Of a DNA stretch of 64,000 bases, positions 23,238-34,662 are shown piece after piece (the stretch's first letter is position 1; the number at the start of each line of letters is the position of its first letter). The stretch comes from Aquanectria penicillioides (Eukaryota; Ascomycota; Sordariomycetes; Hypocreales; Nectriaceae). Below the pieces are notes generated by a model that saw only the letters and a program-made list of their open reading frames with translations, searched no databases and was not told where the DNA came from. Both the position numbers and the translations under genes were made by a program. The DNA lies in NCBI GenBank assembly GCA_003415625.1, contig PYIU01000002.1, positions 4,712,001 through 4,776,000 of the forward strand. The letters run 5' to 3'.

Positions 23238-24317
23238 TTTCTTTTTGGGCAGTTTAGCAAGATTCCAATTTAGGCAATAATTTTCATTGGCTGGCTCTAG
23301 TGCCCCTTGCAGTTTTTCAGTGCCCCAGTGCTTAGGGCCCCAGCGAGTCTCCTCATCGACCTGCCTATCCACCCAGCACTAGTAAATTTATGTAGGTGGG
23401 TGCATACCTAGGTACGTAGTGGTGGGGGAGGAAACATGACGCTTGATGAAAACACATAGGTTGCACCATTGAAACGGGAGACAGGACAAGAAGCAAAATG
23501 CAAATAGGGCTAGATCTTAATCTCATATATTTTCATTGTAGCTCAGAGCTCATCTTCGAAATTATTCAAAGGGGATCTTGACCTTTTGAGCTGAGGAAGA
23601 ATACCTGAATTCAAGTGCCCGTCTCACATTGCATTCCCCCTCCGCGGACCCTGCAAAAGGCAGTTTGGGGGCCCGTTCAGTGGGACGTTGATGCCCCCGC
23701 CACATCCAGATGGCCTGAGTTTGGCGTGAGGAATGGAAAACCCCCAAAGACGAAAGATGCGCTCCAACAGCGGCTTCCGCAAGGGGTAACTCCACTGTCT
23801 CTCTCGGTTGGCTGGAAGTCTACAGCCGATACCCGGCCTTCAAATTGTGCACACGGAGGTACATACAAGTCAAAGTCATGAGCAGACGGAAGCGTTCCGA
23901 CTGAGACAGGAAATCCGGGAGACAATGTCGGTGTTTGAGCCCCCAGCCCCCCCCCCCCCCTAAAGGAATGCAACAAGAGAAGAAAAAGTGAAGAAAGTGA
24001 AAAAGGAAGCATGCACAGCCTATGAGGGACATGGATGATGGGTTACAGAATCCCTGGATGGGATGAGGACGCGCTCCAACGGCGACTAAATGAATGAGTA
24101 AGGGCGAGTAAGAAAGGATGACATGAGCACCAGTCCAACCAGGGAAGGCCCATAGTGCACGGGTCCCCGATTACTATCTAACGTTATAACTACGTAACTT
24201 ACGAAGGAGCAGCGCGGATGGCGCCGTAACTTAATATTGGACGTTTCAATATCCGTAGGTCACTTTGCTTCACTTCCCGCCGGCGTAACTAGGTACCTGC
24301 CTTTATCTAGCTTGCCC

Positions 24318-24348
24318 GTACCTACCTACCTACATACCTACCTACCTA
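24318..24348. repeat. CCTACCTA repeat cluster
   Basis: A run of ACCTACCTACC and TACCTACCTACC units in an intergenic region. It is one of about ten related clusters in the window that share the unit AGGT/ACCT and often form the palindrome ACCTAGGT. Confidence 0.7.
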
Positions 24349-25636
24349 TGTAGTACCGAGCCTGCCAACCACAAACCTACTGTGCTGTACCACATACCCA
24401 TATTCCTGCTGCGTGTTCTGTCGGTATTCTCTCGCCCCTTGCATGCTGGAGAATACCCCGAGCGCGGCGCATGGGTCGGGGAAATGACTAACAAGGTCAT
24501 TCCTCGTCGTAGGCGTGACGGGGTTTAGCCCGAAAGAAACGGCACATCGTCCATGAACGACGTCGCCTGCCCAGAGACCACGCGGCGAAAGCGAGATGGC
24601 ACAAGGCCAGCGATGGAGACATAGGAGGCATGTGTGTAACTACCACGTACCGCTGCGACCTGAATAGGCATGTACGTACCAAGTCAGCGGATCGTGCCGT
24701 GGGGCAGCCATCACTACCCCACAGGAGCCTCACAGCGTTGGCTTCCATTGCCCCGAACGAGCCGTCCACTGAACGAGCCGCGAAAGGGCAGCCAAGAGCA
24801 CCTCCAGGCCCCTGGCATGTGCTGTAGGCCCCTCCTCTAGGCCCCTCCTGGTAGCGCACGGCAGTGGAGGACGCTGGAGAACGCAGAGGTGTCCTTGATT
24901 CCGGAGCCCACCCATTGGCTGGTCCGGTTCGGCATCCCATCGGTATCCAACCAGGCAAACATGGAAGCGGCGCAGGCTGTGCGTTCGAGGCGTTCCCTTT
25001 CACCCCCCTAACAACGGCAACAACGCTTCGGGCCCATCGTCGCTCGAGAGGCTGAGAGGGGCCGGTCAACGGCGGCGCGTCACTTGACGGAGGAAGGCAC
25101 TGCTGCCTCACTTTACTTCCACTTCTCCGGCCATATTTGTGCCCCCCCCCTCCTCATACCCTCGTCCGGACACTTGGTACTACTATCCTCTCTCCCTCTC
25201 ACACTCTTGCTCATTCCCCCTCCTCCACTTCCATATCCATATTTTTCTTCTCCGCTTCCTCTCTAACGACTTGCCTGCTCTTCCTCCAGCCCTGCTTCTC
25301 CAGATACCACTTCGTCACCCTCGGCCGACCCTCCCCCAGCTCGTCAGCTCGTCAGCACGTGTCGACAAGGAAGCAGCCCGCTCCGACATACCTCCCCGTC
25401 CTCTCGCCGGCGGAACCACCGAGCCAACCACGGGCCGTCACATGTGAGAAGCCGTCTCACAGCTTCAAACTCGACGCGACAACCCTCCCCGCCCATCGAG
25501 CTCCCCAATCTCCAATACAAAAACCAACGTGGGCGACGGCGTGAGTGCCACCACAGCACTCTCCCCTCCACACTCTCATCCTCGAGCTTAATCCGCCCCC
25601 GCCCTCTATCCCGTGCCTGTCCACCGTGGTACCACC

Positions 25637-26839
25637 ATGGCCGCCCACATCCCATCCCCGAACCCGGCGCAGCTCCTGGCTCCTTTCCTCCCAGCCCTCC
25701 CTCCTGCCGCCATCTCGACCCAGCCCGCCATTGGTATCTTGCCTCTCCTCTCGCCAATTCTGCGCCAGCGAGTCAATATATTCTCTTCATCCAGCACCGA
25801 GCCATGGTTGAGGCTCCTGTGCTACGACACAGGCCAGGCCGCAAAACTAACCGAGATTGCCCAAAACGGCAGCTTGGAACCGCACCCTGTGTCTGGTGAA
25901 GTAGAGGTGGACTGGGATTACGATGCCGAGATCCGCTATCGACGGGTTGATCAGGAGACCCTCCAGGCCCTGGTAGCTCTTGACAGCCTCGGTTTGGCTT
26001 TCCGGCTTGTCTACTGTGTTGGTGACCAAGAAGGTGGCGGTGATGGCTGGAGAGTGGGCGAAGTGACTGTGGTTGAAAAACCGTCTCCCTTTTCCAGCTT
26101 CGAAGGCCTCTCAACTTTGGCTGAAGCTGAGAGGCAGTTTGAGGCGAACAAGACCAAACAAACAGTCCCCAAGATCAACGGCGCGAGTTCCCAAACCCTC
26201 CATGTTCCAAACGGTAGACATGAAGAAGAGGAGGATGACGACGACGATGATTATTGGGCACGATATGATGCGACTCCCTCACGAACTCCTGCTCAAAAGC
26301 AGTCTCCTGCACCCGCGTCAATGGCCAACTCTCAAGTGAACAACCATGCTACATCGTCTGCCGAGGATGATTACTTCGCCCAGTACGATGACGTGCAACC
26401 TGCCATGGATCCCCATGATCCTGACGAGGAAATGGACCAGGCACAGCTCGCGCCACCTCTGGGTCTCGGCCGAGTCGTGACCCGTGAATCAGCCGAGGCA
26501 ACAGAGTTGAATGAGACACAAGGCGCATGGACCCTGGCTGAGATTGAGAAAACCGACTCGAACCAGAATTCCGGTGGGGACGACGCCGACCGGCTTGCAG
26601 CTCTCGTACACCCACGCCCCGAATCTAGTGCCAGCTCCAATGGTTCTGATACCGTCGCCAAACTGGAAGCCACCGCTGGCAGGCAAGAACAGAACGAGTT
26701 CGGCGTCAAGCAACATGTTGCCCGCAGTATACGTAGTCTGTTCCTCTTGGCTCGGTCTTCCGGTATCGACCGAGAAGAGTTCGAAAGTCTCGTGCACACG
26801 GAACTCAACGTGCTCGGGATGATGGAGGATCATGATTGA
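25637..26839 (+). CDS. Conserved acidic fungal protein of unknown function
   Basis: Single-exon, 400 residues. I do not recognise a named domain. The N-terminal half (about 1-150) looks folded: LLAPFLPALPPAAISTQPAI, EPWLRLLCYDTGQAAKL and VDWDYDAEIRYRRVDQETL. The middle is disordered, with an acidic run EEEEDDDDDDYWARYDATPS at about 194-213 and an echo EDDYFAQYDD, so two D-D-Y-[WF]-A-[RQ]-Y-D repeats. A helical C-terminus follows (VKQHVARSIRSLFLLARSSG). I chose the ATG at 25637 for its ACCATGG context; an in-frame ATG at 25613 would add eight residues. The coding bias and absence of stops support a real gene. Confidence 0.75.
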   Translation: MAAHIPSPNPAQLLAPFLPALPPAAISTQPAIGILPLLSPILRQRVNIFSSSSTEPWLRLLCYDTGQAAKLTEIAQNGSLEPHPVSGEVEVDWDYDAEIRYRRVDQETLQALVALDSLGLAFRLVYCVGDQEGGGDGWRVGEVTVVEKPSPFSSFEGLSTLAEAERQFEANKTKQTVPKINGASSQTLHVPNGRHEEEEDDDDDDYWARYDATPSRTPAQKQSPAPASMANSQVNNHATSSAEDDYFAQYDDVQPAMDPHDPDEEMDQAQLAPPLGLGRVVTRESAEATELNETQGAWTLAEIEKTDSNQNSGGDDADRLAALVHPRPESSASSNGSDTVAKLEATAGRQEQNEFGVKQHVARSIRSLFLLARSSGIDREEFESLVHTELNVLGMMEDHD

Positions 26840-27731
26840 AGAAACCCAGACAGGGGGTCTGTACCATCTGCAAACGTCAGTCATCTGTGACGATAATGTA
26901 TATATATGATTCGGTTGGAGGGATAGGTATATGGGGGATGGCATCTTGACAAAGACATCTTGAGAATGGCATCTTCGGCGTTGTTCGGATCAGTTTGGCA
27001 GGCGGGCGGGAAAGGATGAACACTTTTGGATCCAGCGATTTTGGGTATTGGTAGCCCGCGTTATGGGGGGAGTAAGGTATCCCGTGAGCGTTTTTTTTTT
27101 ATATATATACCATTCAAAGAATGAAACTCAACAAATTCGAGCATAGCGCAGGTAGTCGTTATACTTGTTCCGAGTGACTGAGCCAAACGGCCGTCGTGCC
27201 GAGGTCTGAGGAGGGGCGCAATGGCTTCTGGGTGGCCAATCCCGACCAATCCGATGGCATGGCCGCCGCTGTCATACAGTATACTTGAGTGTTGGGGTAT
27301 CTTCTCCCCGCAATTGCTCTTCTGCTTCCATTGTAAATTTCACGTAAAAGTCGAGAAGATGCGGCCGAGCATGATGACGCTGCCCACAATGATCTTCGTC
27401 AAGGGTCTTACATTCAGATTTCATGTCGATACTAGCGGATCGTACAGTAGATATGAGCCTTCGGAGAGATAAACAGTTGTTAAGAAAGAATTGAAACCCG
27501 GAAACGCCTCCTGTGTGATTGTCACAGACTTTACCCAACTCGAATTCCAGAATATGCATGCGCCTCCCAATTTCAAGAAGAAAAAAAAGCTTTCGTTCCA
27601 TTCATTCATCCGTATTCATGTCATATTTCCGTCTATCAGTCTCGTGGGAAGACGAGCAGAATAATTCATCCTCAATAGACGCCACTAACCGTTGCCATTG
27701 TGATTAGGAGAAGAGGTCTAAAGAAGTTTGA
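26840..27731. other. Convergent spacer, acidic protein / Zn2Cys6 regulator
   Basis: 892 bp, AT-richer than its neighbours. Holds TATATATATA at 27102-27110 next to a T9 run, and nothing else I can support. Confidence 0.5.
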
Positions 27732-29246
27732 TTAGGCGATGACGAGATTATCAAGAGCGATGCGAGCTGTTTCGAGGATCTTTACGCAGTTGCGCTGCTC
27801 CGGTGTGCACGGTTTAGTCGGATAAATGACGCCCGCTGGCAATGCTTTCGAGACTTGTCCGTTGGCAATGAGGGCGTCTAGTATCTCGTGGCGCTTACGA
27901 GTGCGCTCTTCCAGAAGTCTCACCACGTCCCTGAGCCCAATCTGAGAAACAGGCTCGCTCCTGGGAAGTCCGTCGTCCATTTCGTTCAACCCGTAAACAT
28001 CGAGTCGAAGGAGAGCACGGATCGTCATGCGCCACATATCCGGTGCCATGTCAGTGTTGTTGTAATTTTCCATTGCCGAACAGGTCTGGGCACCTTCGCC
28101 GACCCGTCCCCACAAGCCACCGATATCTTTGAATGAGAACCAAAAGGTGCGGCCGTGCTTTTTGGCCGTAGCCGTCTCAGTATCCACCATTTCAAGAATA
28201 GTCGCATAGGCGTTGCAGGCTGACGGGACGAGGGTCCCCAAGAACATAAGGTTCTGAAAGCACTGGATCGGAGGGGGGGAACCTGGTTCATCTAAGAGCG
28301 GTATGGAGCATGTAGGGCAGTTAATAACATCGTGGGCCACCTTTGACGCGTTGCGTGCGACGCGCATGGCTGGAATAACCCCTGGGGGTAGTCGAGAGAG
28401 GCTGTCGAGAGCCAGGAAAAGGGAGGAGAGGCAGCTGCAGTTGATACTGGGGGCCGCACGCATCGATGGCGGCGGAGGGGGGGTCGTGATAGAATCCTCG
28501 GGGGATCCCACCGAGGTGTCGCGGTCGCTGCCAAGGGTTGAGTCGACTGGCGTTGAGGAGCTCGTCCCTTCAGGCAAGCTTACTTGTTCAGCCATGTACC
28601 GTTGTAAGGAGGCACTGAGGTCTCTCGACACGGCCTCCGAATGGTCAGGCTCATCAAAATTGATGGATCCAAGGAGGTCAACCCCGCTAAGATTCATGGG
28701 TGGCACGCCGGGCGTTACGCCTGGGGCCTCGGTGTTGAGGAACAGGTTGGGGTCAGTGGGCATCTCCATGTAGTTGTCGGGCAGCAAATCCCAAAACTCC
28801 ATATTGGAGGAATTCGTGTCATCGAGGAAACTAAGGTTCTGGTCAACGGCCAGTGACGGCTGGATCTGGAAGTCACTCATAACCATGGGCTGGTGAGAGC
28901 CCATCGCGCCCATGGGCGCCGCGACGGTTAAGTCATCGTGCACCAGCTCCTGAGGGGCTGATGGCTGGTCTCCTCCTCGACATGGCGTCGCTTGCGAGGC
29001 CGACCCATGGGTTTCTGCGGAGAATAGTGGCAAGGAATACCCTCTTTCCGGCATCTGGAACAGCCGTCGGGTTCCTTAGAGCAGGCGAGTTTGCGAGATC
29101 CTAGGTGGCCGGTCAATAATAAGTCTCCGAGCGGAGCGCCGGATACGCCGGATGATGGGGTTCGGGGAGCAAGACTTACGGCACTCATCGCAAGCTCGGT
29201 GTTTTGGGACACCATCCGGAGCCGGAGGAAGGACGGCAGGTGCCAT
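27732..29246 (-). CDS. Zn2Cys6 (C6) transcription regulator (apparent 1-bp frameshift)
   Basis: Fungal binuclear-zinc DNA-binding regulator. Exon 1 is 29246-29180, exon 2 29100-27732, split by a 79 bp intron (GTAAGT...CTAG) that falls inside the zinc cluster. The join gives ACDECRSRKLACSKEPDGC, then SRCRKEGIPC: spacing C-x2-C-x6-C-x6-C-x2-C-x6-C, followed by a basic MGRPRKRR linker. Downstream, frame VEEETSHQP must shift to QELVHDDLTVAAPMG. One added base in the G4 run 28954-28957 gives 478 residues. The C-terminal half has a PTCSIPLL segment and helical blocks (KILETARIALDNLVIA) reminiscent of AflR-type regulators. No biosynthetic cluster is adjacent, so targets are unknown. Confidence 0.85.
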
Positions 29247-31752
29247 GGCCGGAGGCGCAAAGACGGGAGGACGGTGTTTCGATGGTTGAATATTGGATTG
29301 GGCCACGCCGTGTGGTCTGCCGGAGTCGGAGTGGTGAATGCGGAGCAAAGACACAAAAGTCTCCGACACTTTGACAAACTCCCCGAAGTGCGAGCTTGAT
29401 ATATGAAGAGGGAAAGAAAAACAGACCCAGAGGGCAAACCAGAGCAGGGACGGATAGGGACACGGACAATCAGGCGAAAGCCGCGAGATACAACCTAAAC
29501 GGGCGATGAGATGCAGGAGCCGAGATGGAGCACTGTCCCACGATGGACTGAGAATGTCAGAGGAGGGCCATGAATTGTCAGCACTTGCAAAGGCAGCGAC
29601 AGCAAGCATAGCGCGGTGCAGGGCCAGCCAGCCAGGAAGCCAGTGGGCCGGAGGTAGGGCCCGCATCCATGGTTGTAAACCCGGCCCTAAACGCAACCGG
29701 GGCTCTGGCGTTGCAGTGCGTTCAGCCCTGTGAGGAGAAGTGAGGAGACAGGGCCCGAGATGGGGCCGCCGAGTCAAATCAGCGCCGAGGCCAGGACCCG
29801 GGAGAGGCGCGGGACCCATCGGGATGGCTCCAGTTACGCACGTTTGGGAGTTTGGCAGGTTGAAAGAAGGGCCCATTTTGGACCTTTGGTTCTTTTGGGG
29901 GGGGGGGCCAAGGTGTGGTGATGCATGGCCCGTTTGACAGAGCGGCCCACCTAGTGTGGCAAAGAGTCCCTGTTGACGATTGACTGCCTTCCTGGTGCCT
30001 GTCGGCCCCTCACCACTTCTGCATCCACATCGACGGCTAAATGGCCACGGTTGTTTGGTAGGGCTGGGACAATGGGCGCATCGACAGCTGGAAGGGCGCC
30101 AAGTTGCAGGCGCCATATGTAACCAAGTTTGTCGAGACATGGGGCTGCTATTAACAGAGCTTTCCGTCAACGAGAGCGGTCAGCTAGGGTTCGGGGGAAG
30201 CATGGCGATTAGATGACAAGGGTTAGTAAACACATGGAGAAAGAAGAAACAAAAGAAGAGGGAACAAAAAGGCGAGCATTGCGCACCAACATTGTGTCTT
30301 CATGAACTCATGTTCCTTTTACTCTTCTTGGTCCGTTCCAGCCAAATAGTGCGTAAAAGGTTGAGACGAAGGCAAATCAAGCGCTTGAACGAATGTTCAA
30401 CATTTGGCATTCAAGCCTCTGATTTTGCCAAGTTGATCCACGTCAACGCCACTACGACTCGTTTTCCTTGAGCCATCGGAGTTAACTCCTATTTGCTTCA
30501 AAGTGACTGTAGCAGGCTGTCTCTCTCCGTCATCTAAGCCTCAGCCACCTCGCAGCGTGAAGGCTTTCCAAGCAATTTCAAATCGTTGCCGTCTTGGCTG
30601 CGACTGGCCCACGTCAGCCGTCGGTGTCGACGATATCTGACTTACAGGCGTCACCAAACGTGTCTCCATGCTTTGACCAATAAAGCAGGTCACAGCACCT
30701 TTTAGACGAGTGGCCGAATTTCCAAGACCCTGGTCAGATTCCAATCCACGATGGATCCCGTCATTCGGATAACCTTCATGCCGGTGGATCTTAGCCGATA
30801 CCCAGACTCTCACCTACATCCGTGCTTGCCGCTGGATGCATATCGAGTCAGCCCAGCGTGAAATTCCCAAGGAACATTTCCCGGCAAGATGGAGATCTTG
30901 GGTGCGGAGCTTGGGCCTTGTTCAAGGGTGGGACGCTGGCGATGGTTGATGTCCCTTTCCCACCACCTCGATTCAGGTCCCATCATGTCCCAGCCAACAT
31001 CATGATGAACTGCAGGCAACAGCAACGCCGGGAAAGTTGCGAGCGGCCAATGGCTAGAGAGAAATAAAAATGAAAGCCAATACCCTTAGTGTCCTTTGTA
31101 GGCTTGGTCTGGTGGCGAGACGCGAGATGCCACATGCCAAGTTGAACGTCTATTTGGTTGGTTGGTTGGTTGGGCTGGGAGACACCTTGTCAGTTGGCGG
31201 CGATACACGCAGGCAGGTACTTGCGTCCGGCAAGTCCTCCATTCGCAACTTTTGGTAGAGATACGAGCTTCTCACCCGCTCTCGTCCATATGCCGCTGCA
31301 TGGGGAGAGGAGACAAAGTACTCCGCCACGAGGAAGTTGAGCTTCTCAGTGAAGCCTGCAACTGAATCTCACTCTAGGAGATGCATCAGTCACGCAGGTT
31401 GTGCAGCCGAGCAGGCTCTAGCCGAGCCGGTGAATGCGCGGCGAACACCAAGCGGGTAGGCCTTACCTCTTTGTCTCAGCTGCAGATATAGTCGGGCGGA
31501 AGGGAGACGCAACATGATGCCATGTTGGAGCTGGAGAGGTGGTGTCCTAGAACACAGGCAGTTGATGCGTGTCGCAGGTGGTGGTGGGGGTCGTATAGGG
31601 CTGACGGCGGCACGCGCTGGAGACCAGCAATGTCACCTGGGGGCCAAGTGCGTTTCGGCAGTCACCGGGACCCATTTACCAGCCAAACTCCCTCGTACTT
31701 ATGTGCGCAAGCTCAAGGTAACCTGGCCGCACGCTACGGCGATCTACAGACT

Positions 31753-31793
31753 AGCTAGGTAGTTACCTAGGTAGGTAGGTAGGCACCTACCTA
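31753..31793. repeat. ACCTAGGT/AGGTAGGT cluster
   Basis: Contains CTAGCTAGGTAG, ACCTAGGTAGGTAGGTAGG and CACCTACCTAC in 41 bp, so the two ends can pair as an inverted repeat. A smaller AGGTAGGTATCTATCTAG follows at 31923-31940. Confidence 0.7.
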
Positions 31794-31975
31794 CAGGAGA
31801 TAGACAGCTAGGGAGCGTTTGGGGCGCGAAACAACAACACTCCGCGACAGGCGACAAGCGGGTGTCACAGTCGTTTCAACCCTTCTCAATTCTCGGAAGC
31901 AGTCCACCTACACTACTTGGATAGGTAGGTATCTATCTAGTGCTCGACTTCAATGCGTCACTCGGATTTCATTTC

Positions 31976-32037
31976 TCCTCCTCCTCCCCCTCCTCCTCCT
32001 CCCCCTCCTCCTCCTCCTCCTCCTCTTCCTCTTCCCC
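31976..32037 (+). repeat. Polypyrimidine (CTC)n tract
   Basis: About 60 bp of almost uninterrupted CTC and CCT triplets on the plus strand, with a purine-rich complement. It is the longest strand-asymmetric tract in the window. It lies in a gene-free region 700 bp upstream of the MBOAT gene. Confidence 0.8.
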
Positions 32038-32735
32038 AACGAACGTCGCTCCGGTGCCAATTTATTCGTCCTTGTGCTCAACGTCTCGTGTCCCACGTCA
32101 GCGAGCTAATACCGTCTGTGACCACGGGAGCCTTTCAGGACCTATATCCACCCACCATCATCCATCGCCAGCGCTGTCCATAGGTTAATTATCAAAGCCA
32201 TGCCCATCCTAGGTGTGTCTATGATGCTTCCATCTGACTTCGATCTGGTGCACATTACTCCATGCCCGAATAGCTTGAACCATTGCAACTCGATCCCAAG
32301 CTTACAGTTTTAGCTCCTAGTTTAGCCTTGATCCCGACCCGCCTTGTCATCATTTCTCTCATAAGGGGAGGTGCAGGTTACACTTGACAACTCATTGTCA
32401 AGGGATCAGGGAAGACGGTAGGTTTTTTTTTTTTTTTTAAACATCACCACAAAAGAAAAAATAGGAAAAAAAATTGAGAAAATAATTAGACAATCCGCTC
32501 TCCCAGCCACGCCTCCGCCTATAATCAACGCAACCTACTGGCTGGCTGCAGGTTCAGCACAAACAGCCTGCCCGGAAGCAAGGACATTCCATCTCCATTG
32601 CCGTCCTTCTTTTGCCTCATGATGCTCCAGATCCCTCTCCGAGTCAGCTAGGTTTCCATTCGAGATTGTCCCCGCATCTTTCCTCGGACAAATCCCTTGC
32701 GACCCCAGCTATTCCTCGCATCTCATCTCACCGCC

Positions 32736-34432
32736 ATGGCTCAAGCCATCATGCCGGATCTCGGAGAGCTCACTCGGGCCAGCTACCGAGAGTCGTTTTA
32801 CCGCGCCGTAGCCGAACATCGTGTCAGCCCGCTTGTCCTGCCCTACGGTCTCCTCGGCCCAATGATCCTACCCTCCCTCTGGCTCGCCATCCCACACACC
32901 AAGAGGCCCTGGCTCTACCGCACGCGATGGCTAGTCGCCGGCCTCATCGTCGTCATGAACGTCGACATGATCTGGTCAATGAGCAGCTATAACGTCGCTT
33001 GCGCATACGGGGCTGGCCTCATGGGCTTCTGGGGCATTCTCCAGGCCCTGGATCTGCTCGTTTGGTCACGCCCTCAGTTCGATGCTGCTAGGATTGTCAA
33101 GATCTCCAGCAAAGAGGGACCACGAGAAGCTATGAATGGATCCTCCGGGACCTTCAAGGCGACTAGCAGCGGGGCCCCGCAAGAGAATGGGTTGCGACAA
33201 CGCAAGCTCGACAAGGCCAATAACCCTGCCAACTCAAAAGCAGATGGAGCCCGGCATGACGAAAAGTTCCGCAACATCGCCGAATATGTTTGGCAGCCAT
33301 TCCCCGAGAACGGGTCATTCTTGCAGCGACTCAACTGGTCCACCGACTTCATCACCAACTACAGATGCATAGGTGCGTTCGGCCGCCCCGAAGAGGTGCA
33401 ACCTAAGCTTCCCTGCTAACGCAACTCCCAGGTTGGAACTGTTCCATCACATCCGTCCCCCGGCCCAGGATCCCTGCAACCATCCGTCCTGGGGATCCCG
33501 TCTGCTTCGATGGCATGCTTGTTGTCTCTAGGAGCGGCTTCAGGCGCAGCCTTACCGAGTCCGAATTTGTCTGGTCTCGGGTCCAAACTGTTATTCTGCT
33601 GTACATCGTTCTCGATTTCTTTGCAGTGTACATGATGAAGGATCCTTACTTCATTTTCGGGCCCGAGCGGAGCGTCGGTTACGAGCTTCCCCCTTACCTA
33701 CGCTCACTTCCATCCTGGGCTCTCCTCGTATACCGCGAGCTGTTCAGCCTGGGCGGAATTTACGCCGCCATCGGTGCCATCTTCACCATCCACGACCTGT
33801 TCCAGTATTATGTATTCGCTTCCATTTTTCCCGTCCGCAAAGACCTCTGGCAGTACACCTCCATTTGGGGCTCGTTCACTCAGGTTCTCGACAGGGGCCT
33901 AGCCGGATGGTGGGGGTCTTTCTGGCATCAGACCTTTCGATTGCAATTCAGCTCCCCCGCCGCCTTTCTCATCAAGCATGGCTATCTGACTAAGGGGACA
34001 CTCATTACCCAAGTAGTCACCATGTACATATCCTTCCTCCAATCTGGTCTCCTTCATGCCTCAGGAAGCGTTTCTTCCATGCCAAGCACCAAGGTCTGGC
34101 GCTCCCCAGTTTTTTTCCTCCTCCAACCTCTAGGTATCATGATCCAGTACGCGCTTCTCTGGGCCATTGACACGTATCTCCCTCGTTTCTCCAAGACGCT
34201 CCGTCGCACCTTTAATGTCATATCCACGGTTGCTTGGCTGCAGATAACGGCTCGCTTCTTTTGCGACGACATCGCATCCACGAACTTGTGGCTTCTCGAG
34301 CCCATCCCCATATCTCCCTTGCGTTTTCTAGGCTTCGGGCACCCAGATGATCACTGGTGGCGTTGGAACAAGGAGCTGTTTCCAACATGGCATCTAAGTG
34401 AGCATTGGTGGATGAGCGGGTTGCAGATTTAA
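32736..34432 (+). CDS. Wax-synthase-like membrane-bound O-acyltransferase (MBOAT_2)
   Basis: Polytopic acyltransferase of the type that esterifies long-chain or sterol/terpenoid alcohols. Exons 32736-33372 and 33432-34432, with a 59 bp intron (GTGCGT...CCAG), give 545 residues. The start has CGCCATGG context; an in-frame ATG 39 bp upstream is an alternative. Seven or more hydrophobic segments are visible. The domain core is GGWWGSFWHQTFR-like (AGWWGSFWHQTFRLQFS) at about residue 370-390, followed by the conserved histidine in SFLQSGLLHASGS near 420, then FFLLQPLGIMIQY. A polar loop (about 130-195) separates the first helices from the core. The substrate cannot be told from sequence, and no pathway genes adjoin. 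Confidence 0.85.
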
Positions 34433-34662
34433 TCATTGGTTTCTCATATGGCATCGTGACTCTGTATAGGGTCCATTTTCAATTAATTCACATAACAACT
34501 CTAGAGCTTTGCGTACTCCAACATGGGTAGACTGCGGTTTGCATTTAGATGCTAGGTGCAATGGGTATACTATATTACAAATAGAGAACATTATTCGCAT
34601 ATATTTTATGGCAATAGCATTCCTCTCTCTGGCTCTTGCAAGGTGGCATGTTGAGCCTCGCA

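Larger units (their letters stand above)
21909..25636. other. 3.7 kb gene-poor region with a MITE-like insertion
   Basis: No gene supported. It contains the inverted-repeat element at 22840-23237 (separate entry), a C14 run at 23947-23960, a CCTACCTA cluster at 24318-24348 and another ACCTAGGTAC at about 23408-23417. The last 500 bp are pyrimidine-rich and probably belong to the promoter and 5' leader of the next gene. Confidence 0.6.
29247..32735. other. 3.5 kb divergent intergenic region
   Basis: No gene supported on either strand. Visible features are G9-10 at about 29898-29907, an ACCTAGGTAGGTAGGTAGG cluster at 31765-31783, a CT-rich tract (31976-32037) and a T16 run at 32423-32438. The right end is the MBOAT gene leader. 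Confidence 0.55.
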
